A stretch of 64,000 bases of DNA from JAKALD01 sp963817785 (GCA_963817785.1 CAWFPL010000005.1:124001-188000), one strand, 5' to 3'. Shown: positions 16,654 to 26,208, numbered from the stretch's first letter. The notes: a model not told the origin generated them from the sequence alone. Made by a program: numbers and translations.

Positions 16654-18939
16654 TCAGAACCCGTAACCAAAGGTAAATTGTAACCTCTGCACCTGGTCTC
16701 CGGGCTTCTTGTTGAGCGGGTTGGCAAACGACAGCTGCAGTGGACCGAAGGGCGAGCTCCAGAACAGCCCGATGCCGGCGGAGTAACGCATGTCGGAGAA
16801 GGAGACTTGGGTGCCATCGGCGAACACCTGGCCGCCGTCGACGAACGCCGACAGGCGCAGCGTGTTGTCCTTCGCCGCTCCGGGCACCGGGAACAGCACT
16901 TCCACTCCGCCGACGATCTGCCGCGTTCCCCCCAGTGCATCGCCCTGCGAGTCCTGCGGTCCGAGGGAGTACGAGCGGTAGCCGCGCACCGAATTGGGGC
17001 CGCCGGCGTAGTAGTTCTTGAAGAACGGGACTGGCTTGCTGCCGAGCCCGTGCGCGTAGCCCAGGTTGAGGTGGGCATCGAAGGTATAGGTCGAGGTCAG
17101 CGGATGGAACCACTGCGTGTTGAAGCTCAGCTTGTAGTACTCGAGCTTGCCAGCCGCCAATTCCACCCCGGCGCTCGTACGCGCGCCCTTGGTCGTCACG
17201 ATGGCGCTGTCCCGCGAGTCACGCGTCCAGCCGGCGGTCGCCGAACCGTAGCTGTATGCGTTTCCGAACTGATTGGCGAAGTCGATATACGGCTGCGGAC
17301 TGTTGACAAACGTCCCCAGCTTCACGTTTTCCGCGTTCAGTCCGAACAGAACCGAATCCTGCTCGGAAAGCGGATAGCCGAACTTGATGCCGCCGCCGAG
17401 CGTGTCCGTGGTGTAGGCGCCGACCGCCAGGGTGGACGCGTCGACCTTGCGCTGGTACACGTCGAATCCCTGGCTGACGCCATCCACCGTGTAATACGGG
17501 TTCAAGTAGGACAGCGCGTACGTCCGGTTGACGCTGCCGCTGCTGACTTGCGCCGACAGGTACTTGCCGCTGCCAAACACGTTCGACTGGGTGATCGAGC
17601 CCTGCACGATGAACTTGTCCACGGTCGAAAAGCCGGCGCCTATCAGCAGCGCCCCGGTCGGTTTCTCCTCGACGTGAAAATCCACGTCCACTTGGTCCGG
17701 GCTGCCGGTGACCGGCACCGTGTCGACCGTGACGCCCTTGAAATAATCGGTGCGGTCGATGCGCTTGCGCGAAAGCTGGATCTTGGCCGCGTCGTAATAC
17801 GCGCCTTCCAGCTGGCGCATTTCGCGACGGATGACCTCGTCCCGGGTCCTGCTGTTGCCGGAAATGTTGATGCGCCGCACGTAAACGCGACGCCCCGGGT
17901 CAATCATGATCGTGAAGGCCACCTTGTGGTCTGCCTTGTCGACCTGGGGAATCGCGTTCGCGTTGGCGAACGCGTAGCCGTCGTTGCCCAGGCGGTCGGT
18001 GATCGCCTTGGTGGTCTCGGTGAGCTTTTGCCGCGAGAACACATCGCCCGGCTTGATCTTCACCATCTTCGCGAGCTCTTTCTCAGGCAGCAGCATCTTG
18101 CCTGCGAGCTTGACGTCCGAGACCGTGTACTTGTCGCCTTCGGTGATGTTGACCGTGATGTAGATATCGCGTTTGTCAGGCGTGATCGACACCTGGGTCG
18201 AATCGATCGTGAAGTCCAGATAGCCGCGGTCGAGATAGAACGAGCGCAGCGTCTCGAGATCCCCCGCCAGCTTCTGCTTCGAGTACTGGTCGTCCTTGGT
18301 ATACCAGGTGAGCCACCCGGGCGTGCGCAGCGTGAAAAGATCAAGCAGCTTCTTTTCCTTGAAGGCGCGGGCACCAACGATGTTGATCGAGCGGATTTTG
18401 GCGATCTGCCCTTCGCTCACGCTGAAGTTGATCGACACGCGGTTGCGTTCCAGCGGGGTGACGGTGGTCTGCACCTGGGCGGCGTAGTAGCCGCGCGCGA
18501 GATATTGCCGCTTGAGCTCCTGCTCGGCGCTATCCAGCACCGAGCGGTCGAAGATGCGCCCGGGAGCGAGCCCGACCTCGCCCATCACGCGGCCGAGCGT
18601 CTTGCTGTCGAACTCCTTGTTGCCCGCGAAGTCCACCTCGGCGATCGCGGGGCGCTCTTCGACGATCACGACGAGCACCTTGTTCTCTTCGTCCAGGCGC
18701 ACGTCCTTGAAGAAGCCGGTGGCATACAAGGCACGCAGCGCCTGCGCCGCCTTGTCCTCGGTCATGGTTTCGCCGACCTTCACGGGAAGGTAGCTGAACA
18801 CCGTGCCGGCCTCGATGCGCTGCAGCCCCTCGACCCGGATGTCCTTGACGACGAATGGCTCGAACGCCTGCGCCGCCGCGCTCCACGCGCCGCACAGCAG
18901 CCACAAGACAAGCGCTGCGAAAGTGCGCGTGCGCATCAT
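16654..18939 (-). CDS. bamA: Outer membrane protein assembly factor BamA
   Basis: The central Omp85 subunit that inserts beta-barrels into the outer membrane. The 761-residue precursor has a signal peptide (LVLWLLCGAWSAAAQA), five POTRA repeats (starting FVVKDIRVEGLQRIEAGTV) to about residue 420, then the 16-strand barrel with GPNSVRGYRSYSLGPQ (the conserved RGY loop-6 motif) and a terminal phenylalanine in LQFTFGYGF. It begins with two ATGs (18939, 18936) directly beside the rseP stop, so translation may be coupled. Confidence 0.98.
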   Translation of the reverse strand: MMRTRTFAALVLWLLCGAWSAAAQAFEPFVVKDIRVEGLQRIEAGTVFSYLPVKVGETMTEDKAAQALRALYATGFFKDVRLDEENKVLVVIVEERPAIAEVDFAGNKEFDSKTLGRVMGEVGLAPGRIFDRSVLDSAEQELKRQYLARGYYAAQVQTTVTPLERNRVSINFSVSEGQIAKIRSINIVGARAFKEKKLLDLFTLRTPGWLTWYTKDDQYSKQKLAGDLETLRSFYLDRGYLDFTIDSTQVSITPDKRDIYITVNITEGDKYTVSDVKLAGKMLLPEKELAKMVKIKPGDVFSRQKLTETTKAITDRLGNDGYAFANANAIPQVDKADHKVAFTIMIDPGRRVYVRRINISGNSRTRDEVIRREMRQLEGAYYDAAKIQLSRKRIDRTDYFKGVTVDTVPVTGSPDQVDVDFHVEEKPTGALLIGAGFSTVDKFIVQGSITQSNVFGSGKYLSAQVSSGSVNRTYALSYLNPYYTVDGVSQGFDVYQRKVDASTLAVGAYTTDTLGGGIKFGYPLSEQDSVLFGLNAENVKLGTFVNSPQPYIDFANQFGNAYSYGSATAGWTRDSRDSAIVTTKGARTSAGVELAAGKLEYYKLSFNTQWFHPLTSTYTFDAHLNLGYAHGLGSKPVPFFKNYYAGGPNSVRGYRSYSLGPQDSQGDALGGTRQIVGGVEVLFPVPGAAKDNTLRLSAFVDGGQVFADGTQVSFSDMRYSAGIGLFWSSPFGPLQLSFANPLNKKPGDQVQRLQFTFGYGF

Positions 18940-20304
18940 TCAGCCGGAGAACAAGCGGTTAATGTCGTTGTAGAAGGCAAACGCCATGAGGATCAGCAGC
19001 AGCGCCAAGCCGATGCGCTGCCCGACCTCCATGACGCGCTCGGGAACTGGGCTGCCCTTTATTTTTTCAATCATATAATACATCAGGTGCCCGCCGTCGA
19101 GCAGCGGGATCGGCAGCAGGTTGAGCACCCCGAGGCTGATGCTGATCAGCGCCAGGAACGACAGGTATGCCACTGCGCCCAGCTGCGCGGACTGACCGGC
19201 GAAGTCGGCGATCGTCACGGGGCCCGACAGATTGCGCCAGGACACTTCGCCGATCACCATCTTCGCCAGGACCCTGAGGCTGAAAGTCGCGATGTCGTAG
19301 GTCTTGCGCGACGCCTTGGCGATCGCTGCCACAACCCCGTAATGCACGCGAACAAAGATTTTGTCGGCGCTCGATTTCGGGAGCTGGGGGGCGGCGCCAA
19401 TCTGCCCGATGCGCTGGCCGTTCGCGCGCACTACCTCAGGGAGCGCGTCCAGCACCAGCGTGCGGCCGTCGCGCTTCACCGTGAGCTGCAAGGGTTCTCC
19501 GGGATGCCCGCGCACCGCGCGCACCAGCGCCTCCCACGTCGGCACAGCCCGACCATCCGCGGCCAGCACCCGGTCGCCCACCCGCAGCCCGGCCCGCTCC
19601 GCCGGGCTGCCCGCGACGATCTTGCCCAGAATGGGCGCAAGCGGCGGGCGAAACAGCTGCAAGCCGATCCGCCCCAGCGTATCGCTGTCGTTGTCGAGCT
19701 CCGGCAGGCTGCTCAGGTCCAGGACGAGCGTCGAAACGCGCTGCTGCTCATCGCCGACCTGAACACGCAGCGGCTTGCGCTGCAGCGAGGCCTCGAGCAC
19801 TTTCCAGCGCAGCTCCTGCCAGGTGCTGATCGCCTGATCATCGATCGCGCGCACCGTATCGCCGGCATGGAATCCGGCCGCGGCGGCCAGGGTGCCGGCG
19901 GCGGGCTCGGCCAGGATCGGCCTCGCCTCCGGCAGGCCGTACATGTAAAGCCCGGAATAGACGGCGATCGCGAATGCGAAGTTGAATACCGGCCCGGCCA
20001 GGACGATCAGGAATCGCCGACCGACACTCTGGCGGTTGAAGGCACGCGGCAGGTCGGCAGGCTCCACCGGCGCCTCGCGTTCGTCGAGCATCTTGACGTA
20101 ACCGCCGAACGGCACCGCGGCGATGGCCCATTCGGTACGGTCGCGACCGCTGCGCCACACAGCGAGCGGACGCCCGAATCCGACGGAGAAGCGCAACACC
20201 TTGACGTCGCACAGTCGCGCCACCAGGTAATGGCCGAATTCGTGCACCACGACCAGCACGCCGAGCGCGACCAGGAACGAGACGACGGTGTACAGCAGAT
20301 TCAT
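18940..20304 (-). CDS. rseP: Site-2 zinc protease RseP
   Basis: Inner-membrane intramembrane protease; in E. coli it cleaves anti-sigma factor RseA and remnant signal peptides. The 454-residue protein starts MNLLYTVVSFLVALGVLVVV followed by the zinc motif HEFGH (21-25), has two PDZ domains in the periplasmic loop (for example GSPAERAGLRVGDRVLAADG) and the third metal ligand in LLPIPLLDGGHLMYY. ATG at 20304, overlapping the end of dxr by 4 bases. The codons for MYYMIEKIK (19060-19085) are unusually AT-rich. Confidence 0.97.
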   Translation of the reverse strand: MNLLYTVVSFLVALGVLVVVHEFGHYLVARLCDVKVLRFSVGFGRPLAVWRSGRDRTEWAIAAVPFGGYVKMLDEREAPVEPADLPRAFNRQSVGRRFLIVLAGPVFNFAFAIAVYSGLYMYGLPEARPILAEPAAGTLAAAAGFHAGDTVRAIDDQAISTWQELRWKVLEASLQRKPLRVQVGDEQQRVSTLVLDLSSLPELDNDSDTLGRIGLQLFRPPLAPILGKIVAGSPAERAGLRVGDRVLAADGRAVPTWEALVRAVRGHPGEPLQLTVKRDGRTLVLDALPEVVRANGQRIGQIGAAPQLPKSSADKIFVRVHYGVVAAIAKASRKTYDIATFSLRVLAKMVIGEVSWRNLSGPVTIADFAGQSAQLGAVAYLSFLALISISLGVLNLLPIPLLDGGHLMYYMIEKIKGSPVPERVMEVGQRIGLALLLILMAFAFYNDINRLFSG

Positions 20305-21530
20305 GCGGCGCGGTACGCGAAGCGCGCGACCGAATCCAGCGCCGCCGCGCGCGCGCGCCGGTCGGCGTCGAGCACCGCTTCCAGCGTATTCGCGGACGCC
20401 GGCGTGCACCGCTCCAGGGTCGCCGAGATCACCTGTGGGATCTGGGTGAACCGCAACCGACGGGCGAGAAACGCCTCCACGGCCACCTCGTTTGCCGCGT
20501 TCAGGACCGCCGGGGCCGCGCCGCCTTGCCGCAGCGCGGCATAGGCCAGCGCGAGGCAGGGAAAGCGAGCCGAGTCCGGGCGCTCGAACGACAGGTGGCC
20601 GATCGCCCCGAGATCGAGCGGGCGTGCTCCGGACTCGATGCGCTCCGGAAAGCCAAGCGCATGCGCGATCGGCACGCGCATGTCCGGGTTGGAAAGTTGC
20701 GCGATCACCGAACCGTCCACGTATTCCACCAGGGAGTGCACGATGCTCTGGGGATGGATCAGCACTTCGATATGCTCCGGCGCGGCGTCAAACAGCCAGC
20801 GGGCCTCGATCACTTCCAGGCCCTTATTCATCATCGTCGCCGAATCGACCGAGATCTTGCGGCCCATGACCCAATTCGGATGCGCGCAGGCCTCTTCCGG
20901 CGTGACCGCCGCGAGACGCTCGAGCGGCGCGACGCGGAAGGGGCCGCCCGAGGCGGTGAGCACGATGCGCCGCACCGACGCGGAGGAAGCTCCTTCCCGG
21001 GCGCCGTGCGGCAGGCACTGAAACACGGCATTGTGCTCGCTGTCGATGGGCAGCAGCACGGCCTTCGCCTCGTGCGCCGTCCTCATGAAAAGCGGCCCGG
21101 CCATCACCAGCGCTTCCTTGTTCGCCAGCAGCAAGCGCTTGCCGGCGCGCGCCGCGGCCATCGCCGAAGGAAGCCCCGCGGCCCCGACGATCGCCGCCAT
21201 GACCACGTCGCACTGCGCATCGGTGGCCACCTGTTCCAGTGCATGCATGCCGAACAGCAGCTCCGTGGCGCAGCCCGCGGCCGCGAAGCGCCGCTGCAGC
21301 GCGGCGTCCGCGGCGAGTCCGGACAGCACCGCATAGCGCGGCCGGTGGCGTCGGCACAGATCGAGAAGAACGTCCGCAGAGCTGTGCGCGGTGAGCGCGA
21401 ACACCGAATAGCGCTCCGGGTGCCGCGCCACCACATCGAGCGTGCTCGCCCCGATCGATCCGCTCGCGCCGAGCAGCGTCAGGCCGAGTGGGCGTGCTCG
21501 CGCTGCCGAGGCAGGTTGTTCCGGATTCAC
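20301..21530 (-). CDS. dxr: 1-deoxy-D-xylulose-5-phosphate reductoisomerase
   Basis: Second step of the MEP isoprenoid pathway, NADPH-dependent. The 409-residue protein shows the nucleotide motif LLGASGSIGASTLDV, LLANKEALVMAG, the flexible loop ASGGPFR and HPNWVMGRKISVDSATMMNKGLEVIEARWLF. I chose GTG at 21530 (VNPEQPASA); it overlaps the cdsA stop as GTGA and gives the family length. Longer readings enter cdsA. Confidence 0.96.
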   Translation of the reverse strand: MNPEQPASAARARPLGLTLLGASGSIGASTLDVVARHPERYSVFALTAHSSADVLLDLCRRHRPRYAVLSGLAADAALQRRFAAAGCATELLFGMHALEQVATDAQCDVVMAAIVGAAGLPSAMAAARAGKRLLLANKEALVMAGPLFMRTAHEAKAVLLPIDSEHNAVFQCLPHGAREGASSASVRRIVLTASGGPFRVAPLERLAAVTPEEACAHPNWVMGRKISVDSATMMNKGLEVIEARWLFDAAPEHIEVLIHPQSIVHSLVEYVDGSVIAQLSNPDMRVPIAHALGFPERIESGARPLDLGAIGHLSFERPDSARFPCLALAYAALRQGGAAPAVLNAANEVAVEAFLARRLRFTQIPQVISATLERCTPASANTLEAVLDADRRARAAALDSVARFAYRAA

Positions 21531-22396
21531 GTCAGTCCGATCCCGTGAAGCAGCAATACCCCGATCGGGAGCACCGCGGTCGCGCTGTCGATGCGGTCGA
21601 GCATGCCGCCGTGCCCCGGCAGCAGTGCCCCGCTGTCCTTCACCCCAGCCTGCCGCTTGAGCGCCGACTCGAACAGATCGCCCACGATGCTTACCGCACA
21701 AAGCAGTGTCGCTCCCGCCAGGTACGGCAGCCATGTCGCGCCGCGCACGCGCTCGGCGAGCTGAGGGAGGAACACTGCGCAGATGATAGCGTACGCCAGC
21801 ACGCCGGCAAGCGCACCGGCTGCTCCTTCCCAGGTTTTCCCGGGGCTGATCGCGGGGGCGAGCCTGTGCCGTCCGATCGCGCGGCCAGTCAGATAGGCCG
21901 CTGTATCCGCGATCCATACCAGCCCGAAGAGCATCAGCAGCGCGACCGGCGCCACCGCGATCATGGCAAGGCCCGGCGGCAGCAATACCATCAGGCCGGT
22001 CGGGCGCAGCAGCCAGCGCTCGCGCGCCGTGACGCCGCGCGCGAGCCAGAACGACGCCAACACGACCCAAAAGACTGCGGCCATCGCGAACACCGCGGTG
22101 ACGGGCGCGCTGGATGGATCGACCGGCCACAACGCCCAGCCGGCCGCCGCAAACAGGAGGACGCAGCCTGCCGCGTAAGACATCGCGATCCCGGCGCCCA
22201 GACCGGTCAGCCGGGCCCACTCCCGGGCCGCCAGGGCGAGCGCTACCCCAACCAGTACCGCGAAATAGGCGCTGTCCAGAAGCAACAGTGCGGCGACGAA
22301 TGTCGCGAGCAGCGCCGCGGCGGTCAGAACACGGGTCGCGAACAAACGTTCAGGCAGCAGCGCCGGTGGCCGAGCGCGGCCTTGTGCCTGCCGCAT
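21527..22396 (-). CDS. cdsA: Phosphatidate cytidylyltransferase
   Basis: Makes CDP-diacylglycerol from phosphatidic acid and CTP. The 289-residue polytopic membrane protein has several hydrophobic helices from residue 18 on, and the full family signature near the C-terminus: SALKRQAGVKDSGALLPGHG followed by GMLDRID. ATG at 22396. The gene start lies inside the 3' end of uppS (47-base overlap). Confidence 0.95.
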   Translation of the reverse strand: MRQAQGRARPPALLPERLFATRVLTAAALLATFVAALLLLDSAYFAVLVGVALALAAREWARLTGLGAGIAMSYAAGCVLLFAAAGWALWPVDPSSAPVTAVFAMAAVFWVVLASFWLARGVTARERWLLRPTGLMVLLPPGLAMIAVAPVALLMLFGLVWIADTAAYLTGRAIGRHRLAPAISPGKTWEGAAGALAGVLAYAIICAVFLPQLAERVRGATWLPYLAGATLLCAVSIVGDLFESALKRQAGVKDSGALLPGHGGMLDRIDSATAVLPIGVLLLHGIGLT

Positions 22397-23156
22397 CGGC
22401 GCGCTCCGCCTCTCCCACTTGCTCGCTGGTGCGGCCGAAGCGGCGCTCCCGCTGGCGGTAGGAGCCGATTGCCGCGTCCAGCGACGCAGCGTCGAAATCG
22501 GGCCACAACGTCTCGGTGAAGTACAGCTCGCTGTACGCGAGCTGCCAGAGCAGAAAGTTGCTGATGCGTTGTTCGCCACCGGTGCGGACGAACAAGTCCG
22601 GCTCCGGCGCATAGCTCATGCAGAGGTAAGGCGCCAACTGCTGCTCGGAGATTTGGCCCGCGAGCGCTTCCGGGTGCTCGTGGGCCAGCCGCGTCAGCGC
22701 CTGGAGAATGTCCCAGCGGCCGCCATAGTTGGCGGCGATCGTGAGCGTCAGGCGGCGGTTGCCCGCGGTCAGCCGCTCGCCTTCTCCGATCCGCTCGCGA
22801 ATCCTGGGATCGAAGCGTGCCATGTCGCCCACCACCTTGAGGCGGATGCCGTTACGATGCAGCTTCGCGACCTCGTGGTTCAGCGCGGCGTGGAACAGTT
22901 GCATCAGCAGCGCGACTTCCTCGGGCGGACGGCGCCAGTTTTCGGAGCTGAACGCGAACAGCGTCAGAAACGCAACTCCGCGCTCCGCGCACGCCTTGAC
23001 GATTGCGCGCACCGCCTCGACGCCGCGCTTGTGCCCGGCGAAGCGCGGCAGGTGGCGCTGCTTCGCCCAGCGCCCGTTGCCGTCCATGATGATCGCGACG
23101 TGGCGTGGCACTTCGGCGTACGGCGGGACTTCGGCTGTCGTGCTCGGGTGGGTCAT
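22350..23156 (-). CDS. uppS: Undecaprenyl diphosphate synthase
   Basis: Extends farnesyl diphosphate to the C55 carrier used for peptidoglycan and O-antigen. The 268-residue protein has HVAIIMDGNGRWAKQRHLPR with the catalytic Asp, GHKRGVEAVR, FAFSSENWRRP and RTGGEQRISNFLLWQLAYSE. The C-terminal 25 residues are low-complexity and overlap cdsA. ATG at 23156, 7 bases after frr. Confidence 0.97.
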   Translation of the reverse strand: MTHPSTTAEVPPYAEVPRHVAIIMDGNGRWAKQRHLPRFAGHKRGVEAVRAIVKACAERGVAFLTLFAFSSENWRRPPEEVALLMQLFHAALNHEVAKLHRNGIRLKVVGDMARFDPRIRERIGEGERLTAGNRRLTLTIAANYGGRWDILQALTRLAHEHPEALAGQISEQQLAPYLCMSYAPEPDLFVRTGGEQRISNFLLWQLAYSELYFTETLWPDFDAASLDAAIGSYRQRERRFGRTSEQVGEAERADAAGTRPRSATGAAA

Positions 23157-23163
23157 CGCTGCC

Positions 23164-23721
23164 TCACACCGCCATCAATTCCGCTTCTTTTTGCTGCAGG
23201 AGCTTCTCGATTTCCGCGATGTAGCGGTCGGTCAGCTTCTGCACCTCGTCCTGCGTCCGGCGCTCGTCGTTCTCCGAGACCTCCTTCTTCTTGAACGCGT
23301 CCTTGAGGGCGGCATTGGCGTCGCGCCGCAGGTTGCGCACCGCGATGCGCGCGTTCTCGGCTTCGCCGCGCACCACTTTAATCAGCTCCTTGCGCCGCTC
23401 CTCGGTGAGCGTCGGCATCGGCACCCGCACGCTTTCGCCCATCGTTGCCGGATTGAGACCGAGATCTGAGTCGCGTATCGCCTTCTCCAGCGCGCCGACC
23501 AACTTCTTCTCATACGGGGTCACGGCGATGGTCCGGGCATCGAGCAGGGCAACGTTAGCCACCTGGTTGAGCGGCGTAGGGGTGCCGTAGTAATCGACGT
23601 TGATGTGGTCGAGCAGCCCCGTATGCGCACGCCCGGTGCGGACTTTCGCCAGATCCGCCTTGAACGCTTCGACGCTCTTTTTCATCTTCTGCTCGGTGTT
23701 CGTCTTGAGCTGCGCGATCAT
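23164..23721 (-). CDS. frr: Ribosome recycling factor
   Basis: Splits post-termination ribosomes together with EF-G. The 185-residue protein has the tRNA-mimic three-helix pattern: MKKSVEAFKADLAKVRTGRA, then VDYYGTPTPLNQVANVALLDARTIAVTPYEK and RRKELIKVVRGEAENARIAVRNLRRDAN. ATG at 23721, 12 bases downstream of pyrH. Confidence 0.98.
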   Translation of the reverse strand: MIAQLKTNTEQKMKKSVEAFKADLAKVRTGRAHTGLLDHINVDYYGTPTPLNQVANVALLDARTIAVTPYEKKLVGALEKAIRDSDLGLNPATMGESVRVPMPTLTEERRKELIKVVRGEAENARIAVRNLRRDANAALKDAFKKKEVSENDERRTQDEVQKLTDRYIAEIEKLLQQKEAELMAV

Positions 23722-23733
23722 TGCGGTCTCCTT

Positions 23734-24447
23734 CTAGACGTGAACCAGGGTGCCTTCGTCTTCCCCCGCGACCACGCGCTGCAGGGCGCTCTTCTTGAAG
23801 ATGCTGAAGACGTTGATCGGCAGCCTCTGGTCCCGGCACAGCGCGAGCGCCGTGGCGTCCATCACCCTGAGGTTACGGGTGAGCGCCTCGTCGAAGCTCA
23901 GCCGGCTGTAGCGCTGGGCGGTGGGATCCTTTTTCGGGTCCGCGGTGTACACACCATCAACCTTGGTGGCTTTCAGCACGATCTCCGCCCCCACTTCGCT
24001 GCCGCGCAGCGCCGCAGCAGTGTCGGTAGTGAAAAAGGGGTTGCCGGTGCCGGCGGCGAAAATCACCACCTTGCCCTCCTCCAGGTAGCGGATGGCCTTG
24101 CCGCGGATGTAGGGCTCGACCACCTGCTCGATGTTGAGGGCCGATTGCACCCGGCTCACCAGCCCCGCTTGACGCATCGAGTCCTGCAGCGCCAACGCGT
24201 TCATCACGGTCGCGAGCATGCCCATGTAGTCGGCGGTCGCGCGGTCCATTCCGACCGCGCCGGGGGCCAGTCCGCGAAAAATGTTCCCGCCGCCGATGAC
24301 GACCCCGATCTCCACGCCCATCCGGACCACTGCGTCGATCTCGCTCACGATCCCCTCGATGGCCCGTCGATTGATGCCGAACGAGTCCTCGCCCATCAGG
24401 GCTTCGCCCGAAAGCTTGAGCATGATGCGCTTGTACTTCGACTGCAA
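23734..24447 (-). CDS. pyrH: Uridylate kinase
   Basis: Phosphorylates UMP to UDP. The 237-residue amino-acid-kinase-fold protein shows KRIMLKLSGEALMGEDSFGI, GVEIGVVIGGGNIFRGL, FAAGTGNPFFTTDTAAALR and KATKVDGVYTADPKKDP. The start is TTG at 24447 (QSKYKRIMLKLSG), with GAGG upstream; the first ATG (24423) would cut off the conserved KR-x-LLKLSG strand. It lies 18 bases after tsf. Confidence 0.95.
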   Translation of the reverse strand: MQSKYKRIMLKLSGEALMGEDSFGINRRAIEGIVSEIDAVVRMGVEIGVVIGGGNIFRGLAPGAVGMDRATADYMGMLATVMNALALQDSMRQAGLVSRVQSALNIEQVVEPYIRGKAIRYLEEGKVVIFAAGTGNPFFTTDTAAALRGSEVGAEIVLKATKVDGVYTADPKKDPTAQRYSRLSFDEALTRNLRVMDATALALCRDQRLPINVFSIFKKSALQRVVAGEDEGTLVHV

Positions 24448-24465
24448 GATCGCCTCGCTCGCCGG

Positions 24466-25344
24466 CTATCGTGCCGCCCCTGCCTGAGCCATGACTTCGG
24501 CCGCAAAATCGGAGGACTTCTTCTCGATCCCCTCGCCCACCACGAAGAACTGGTAGTCCAGGATCTTGGCCTTCCTGGCGGCGAGCATCTTCTCCACAGT
24601 CTGCTTGTCGTCCTTGACGAAGGGCTGCCCGAGCAAAGTGACTTCGCCGATAAACTTGTTCACCCCGCCTTCGACCATCTTGGCGACGATCTCGGCGGGC
24701 TTGCCCGACTCCTTGGCGCGCGCCGCCAGGATCTCCCGCTCGCGCGTCACCACGTCCGCGGGCACGTCCGCCTTGCTCATGTACCTCGGTCTGGCGAACG
24801 CGATGTGCATCGCGAGGTCCTTGCCGATCTCGTCCGCACCCTCGAACTCCACCATCACGCCGATCTTCGTGCCATGCAGATACAGGGCGAGCTTGCCGGC
24901 AGCCTGCATGCGCCGAAAGCGCCGGATCGAGATGTTCTCCCCGATCTTCTGCACCAGGCTCTGGCGCCTTTCCTCGATGCTGGCTCCCGCCAGCGGCAAC
25001 CCGGCGAGCGCCTCGGCGTCCGCGGGCGCAGACTCGGCCACACGCTGGGCCAGGCCATGCGCGAAAGCGAGGAAATCCTCGTTCTTCGCCACGAAATCGG
25101 TCTCGCAGTTCAATTCGACCAGCGCTCCCAGCTTGGCATCGGCGGACAGGTACGCGCCGATCACGCCCTCCGCCGCGATGCGCCCTGCGGCCTTGCTCGC
25201 CCTGGCGCCGCTCTTGATGCGCAGCAGCTCCTCGGCCTTCTTCAGGTCGCCGCCCGCCTCGGCAAGCGCCTTCTTGCACTCCATCATTCCAAGTCCGGTC
25301 ATCTCCCGGAGCTCTTTCACCAGGCTTGCGCTGATTTCCGCCAT
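24466..25344 (-). CDS. tsf: Elongation factor Ts
   Basis: Guanine-nucleotide exchange factor for EF-Tu. The 292-residue protein has the N-terminal UBA-like domain VKELREMTGLGMMECKKALAEAGGD, the core ELNCETDFVAKNEDFLAFA and the C-terminal module ending FAAEVMAQAG. ATG at 25344. An intrinsic terminator lies between rpsB and this gene, so expression beyond rpsB is probably partial. Confidence 0.98.
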   Translation of the reverse strand: MAEISASLVKELREMTGLGMMECKKALAEAGGDLKKAEELLRIKSGARASKAAGRIAAEGVIGAYLSADAKLGALVELNCETDFVAKNEDFLAFAHGLAQRVAESAPADAEALAGLPLAGASIEERRQSLVQKIGENISIRRFRRMQAAGKLALYLHGTKIGVMVEFEGADEIGKDLAMHIAFARPRYMSKADVPADVVTREREILAARAKESGKPAEIVAKMVEGGVNKFIGEVTLLGQPFVKDDKQTVEKMLAARKAKILDYQFFVVGEGIEKKSSDFAAEVMAQAGAAR

Positions 25345-25409
25345 TGCTTCGTGCTCCTCGATTCGGGCCGCGACGGCCCTCGATATCCGCTCAGGCCGCG
25401 CGCGGATTC

Positions 25410-25432
25410 AAAAAAGGGGCCGTCGGCCCCTT
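25410..25432 (-). terminator. Intrinsic (probably partial) terminator between rpsB and tsf
   Basis: On the minus strand AAGGGGCCG-A-CGGCCCC is followed directly by six T. The stem is strong with a very small loop. It sits after the rpsB stop and before tsf, as in other proteobacteria where it lowers tsf transcription relative to rpsB. Confidence 0.7.
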
Positions 25433-25458
25433 CTCTTGATCGCCGTGGCCGGTGCCGC

Positions 25459-26208
25459 TCAGTCCTCGCCCGCCTCGTCATCGACTTCCACGAACTCGTC
25501 GCGCGACGCGGCGACGACCTCTTCCACGGTCTGCGAGCGGCCCTCGAGCACCGCGTCCGCCACGCCGCGCGCGTAAAGCCGGATTGCCCGGGTGGAATCG
25601 TCGTTTCCGGGAATCACGTAGTCGATCGGTTCGGGCGAATGATTGGTATCGACCACGCCCACCACCGGGATACCGAGCTTCACCGCCTCGGCCACCGCAC
25701 CCTTCTGATAGCCGACGTCGATCACGAACAGCGCGTCGGGCAGGCTCGCGAGGTCCTTGATGCCTCCGAGCGAGCGCTGCAGCTTCTGCATTTCCCGCTG
25801 CAAGCCGAGCGCCTCTTTCTTCGCCATGCGCTCGAAGGTTCCGTCCTGCGTCGCCTGCTCCATCTCCTTGAGGCGCTTGATCGACTGCTTCACCGTCTTG
25901 AAATTGGTGAGCATGCCGCCGAGCCAGCGATGATCGACGAAAGGCATGCCGCAGCGCTGCGCCTCCTCGCGCACGATCTCCCTCGCCTGGCGCTTGGTAC
26001 CGACGAACAGGATGCTGCCCTTGTTCGAGGCCAGCTGCCGCACGTACTTGAGCGCCTCCTGGTACATCGCCAGGGTCGTTTCCAGATTGATGATGTGAAT
26101 CTTGTTGCGGTGGCCGAAGATGTAAGGTGCCATCTTCGGGTTCCAGAAACGGGTCTGATGCCCGAAATGGACGCCCGCCTCCAGCATTTGACGCATGGTC
26201 ACTGACAA
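25459..26208 (-). CDS. rpsB: 30S ribosomal protein S2
   Basis: The 249-residue S2 protein: VTMRQMLEAGVHFGHQTRFWNPKMAPYIFG, KIHIINLETTLAMYQEAL, ALFVIDVGYQKGAVAEAVKLGIPVVGVVDTNHSP. The start is TTG at 26208 (then SVTMRQ), because AAGGAG (complement of 26215-26220) lies 6 bases upstream and homologues begin MSVTMRQ. A longer reading from another TTG at 26250 has no such support. First gene of the long minus-strand operon. Confidence 0.97.
   Translation of the reverse strand: MSVTMRQMLEAGVHFGHQTRFWNPKMAPYIFGHRNKIHIINLETTLAMYQEALKYVRQLASNKGSILFVGTKRQAREIVREEAQRCGMPFVDHRWLGGMLTNFKTVKQSIKRLKEMEQATQDGTFERMAKKEALGLQREMQKLQRSLGGIKDLASLPDALFVIDVGYQKGAVAEAVKLGIPVVGVVDTNHSPEPIDYVIPGNDDSTRAIRLYARGVADAVLEGRSQTVEEVVAASRDEFVEVDDEAGED

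Noticed and set aside
16807..20544. A 1245-codon open frame on the plus strand opposite bamA and rseP
   Set aside because: Arginine/histidine-rich composition with no motif; it is the antisense shadow of two certain genes in high-GC DNA.
23605..26205. An 866-codon plus-strand frame opposite frr, pyrH, tsf and rpsB
   Set aside because: Spans four real genes antisense, low-complexity, no ribosome site or homology pattern.
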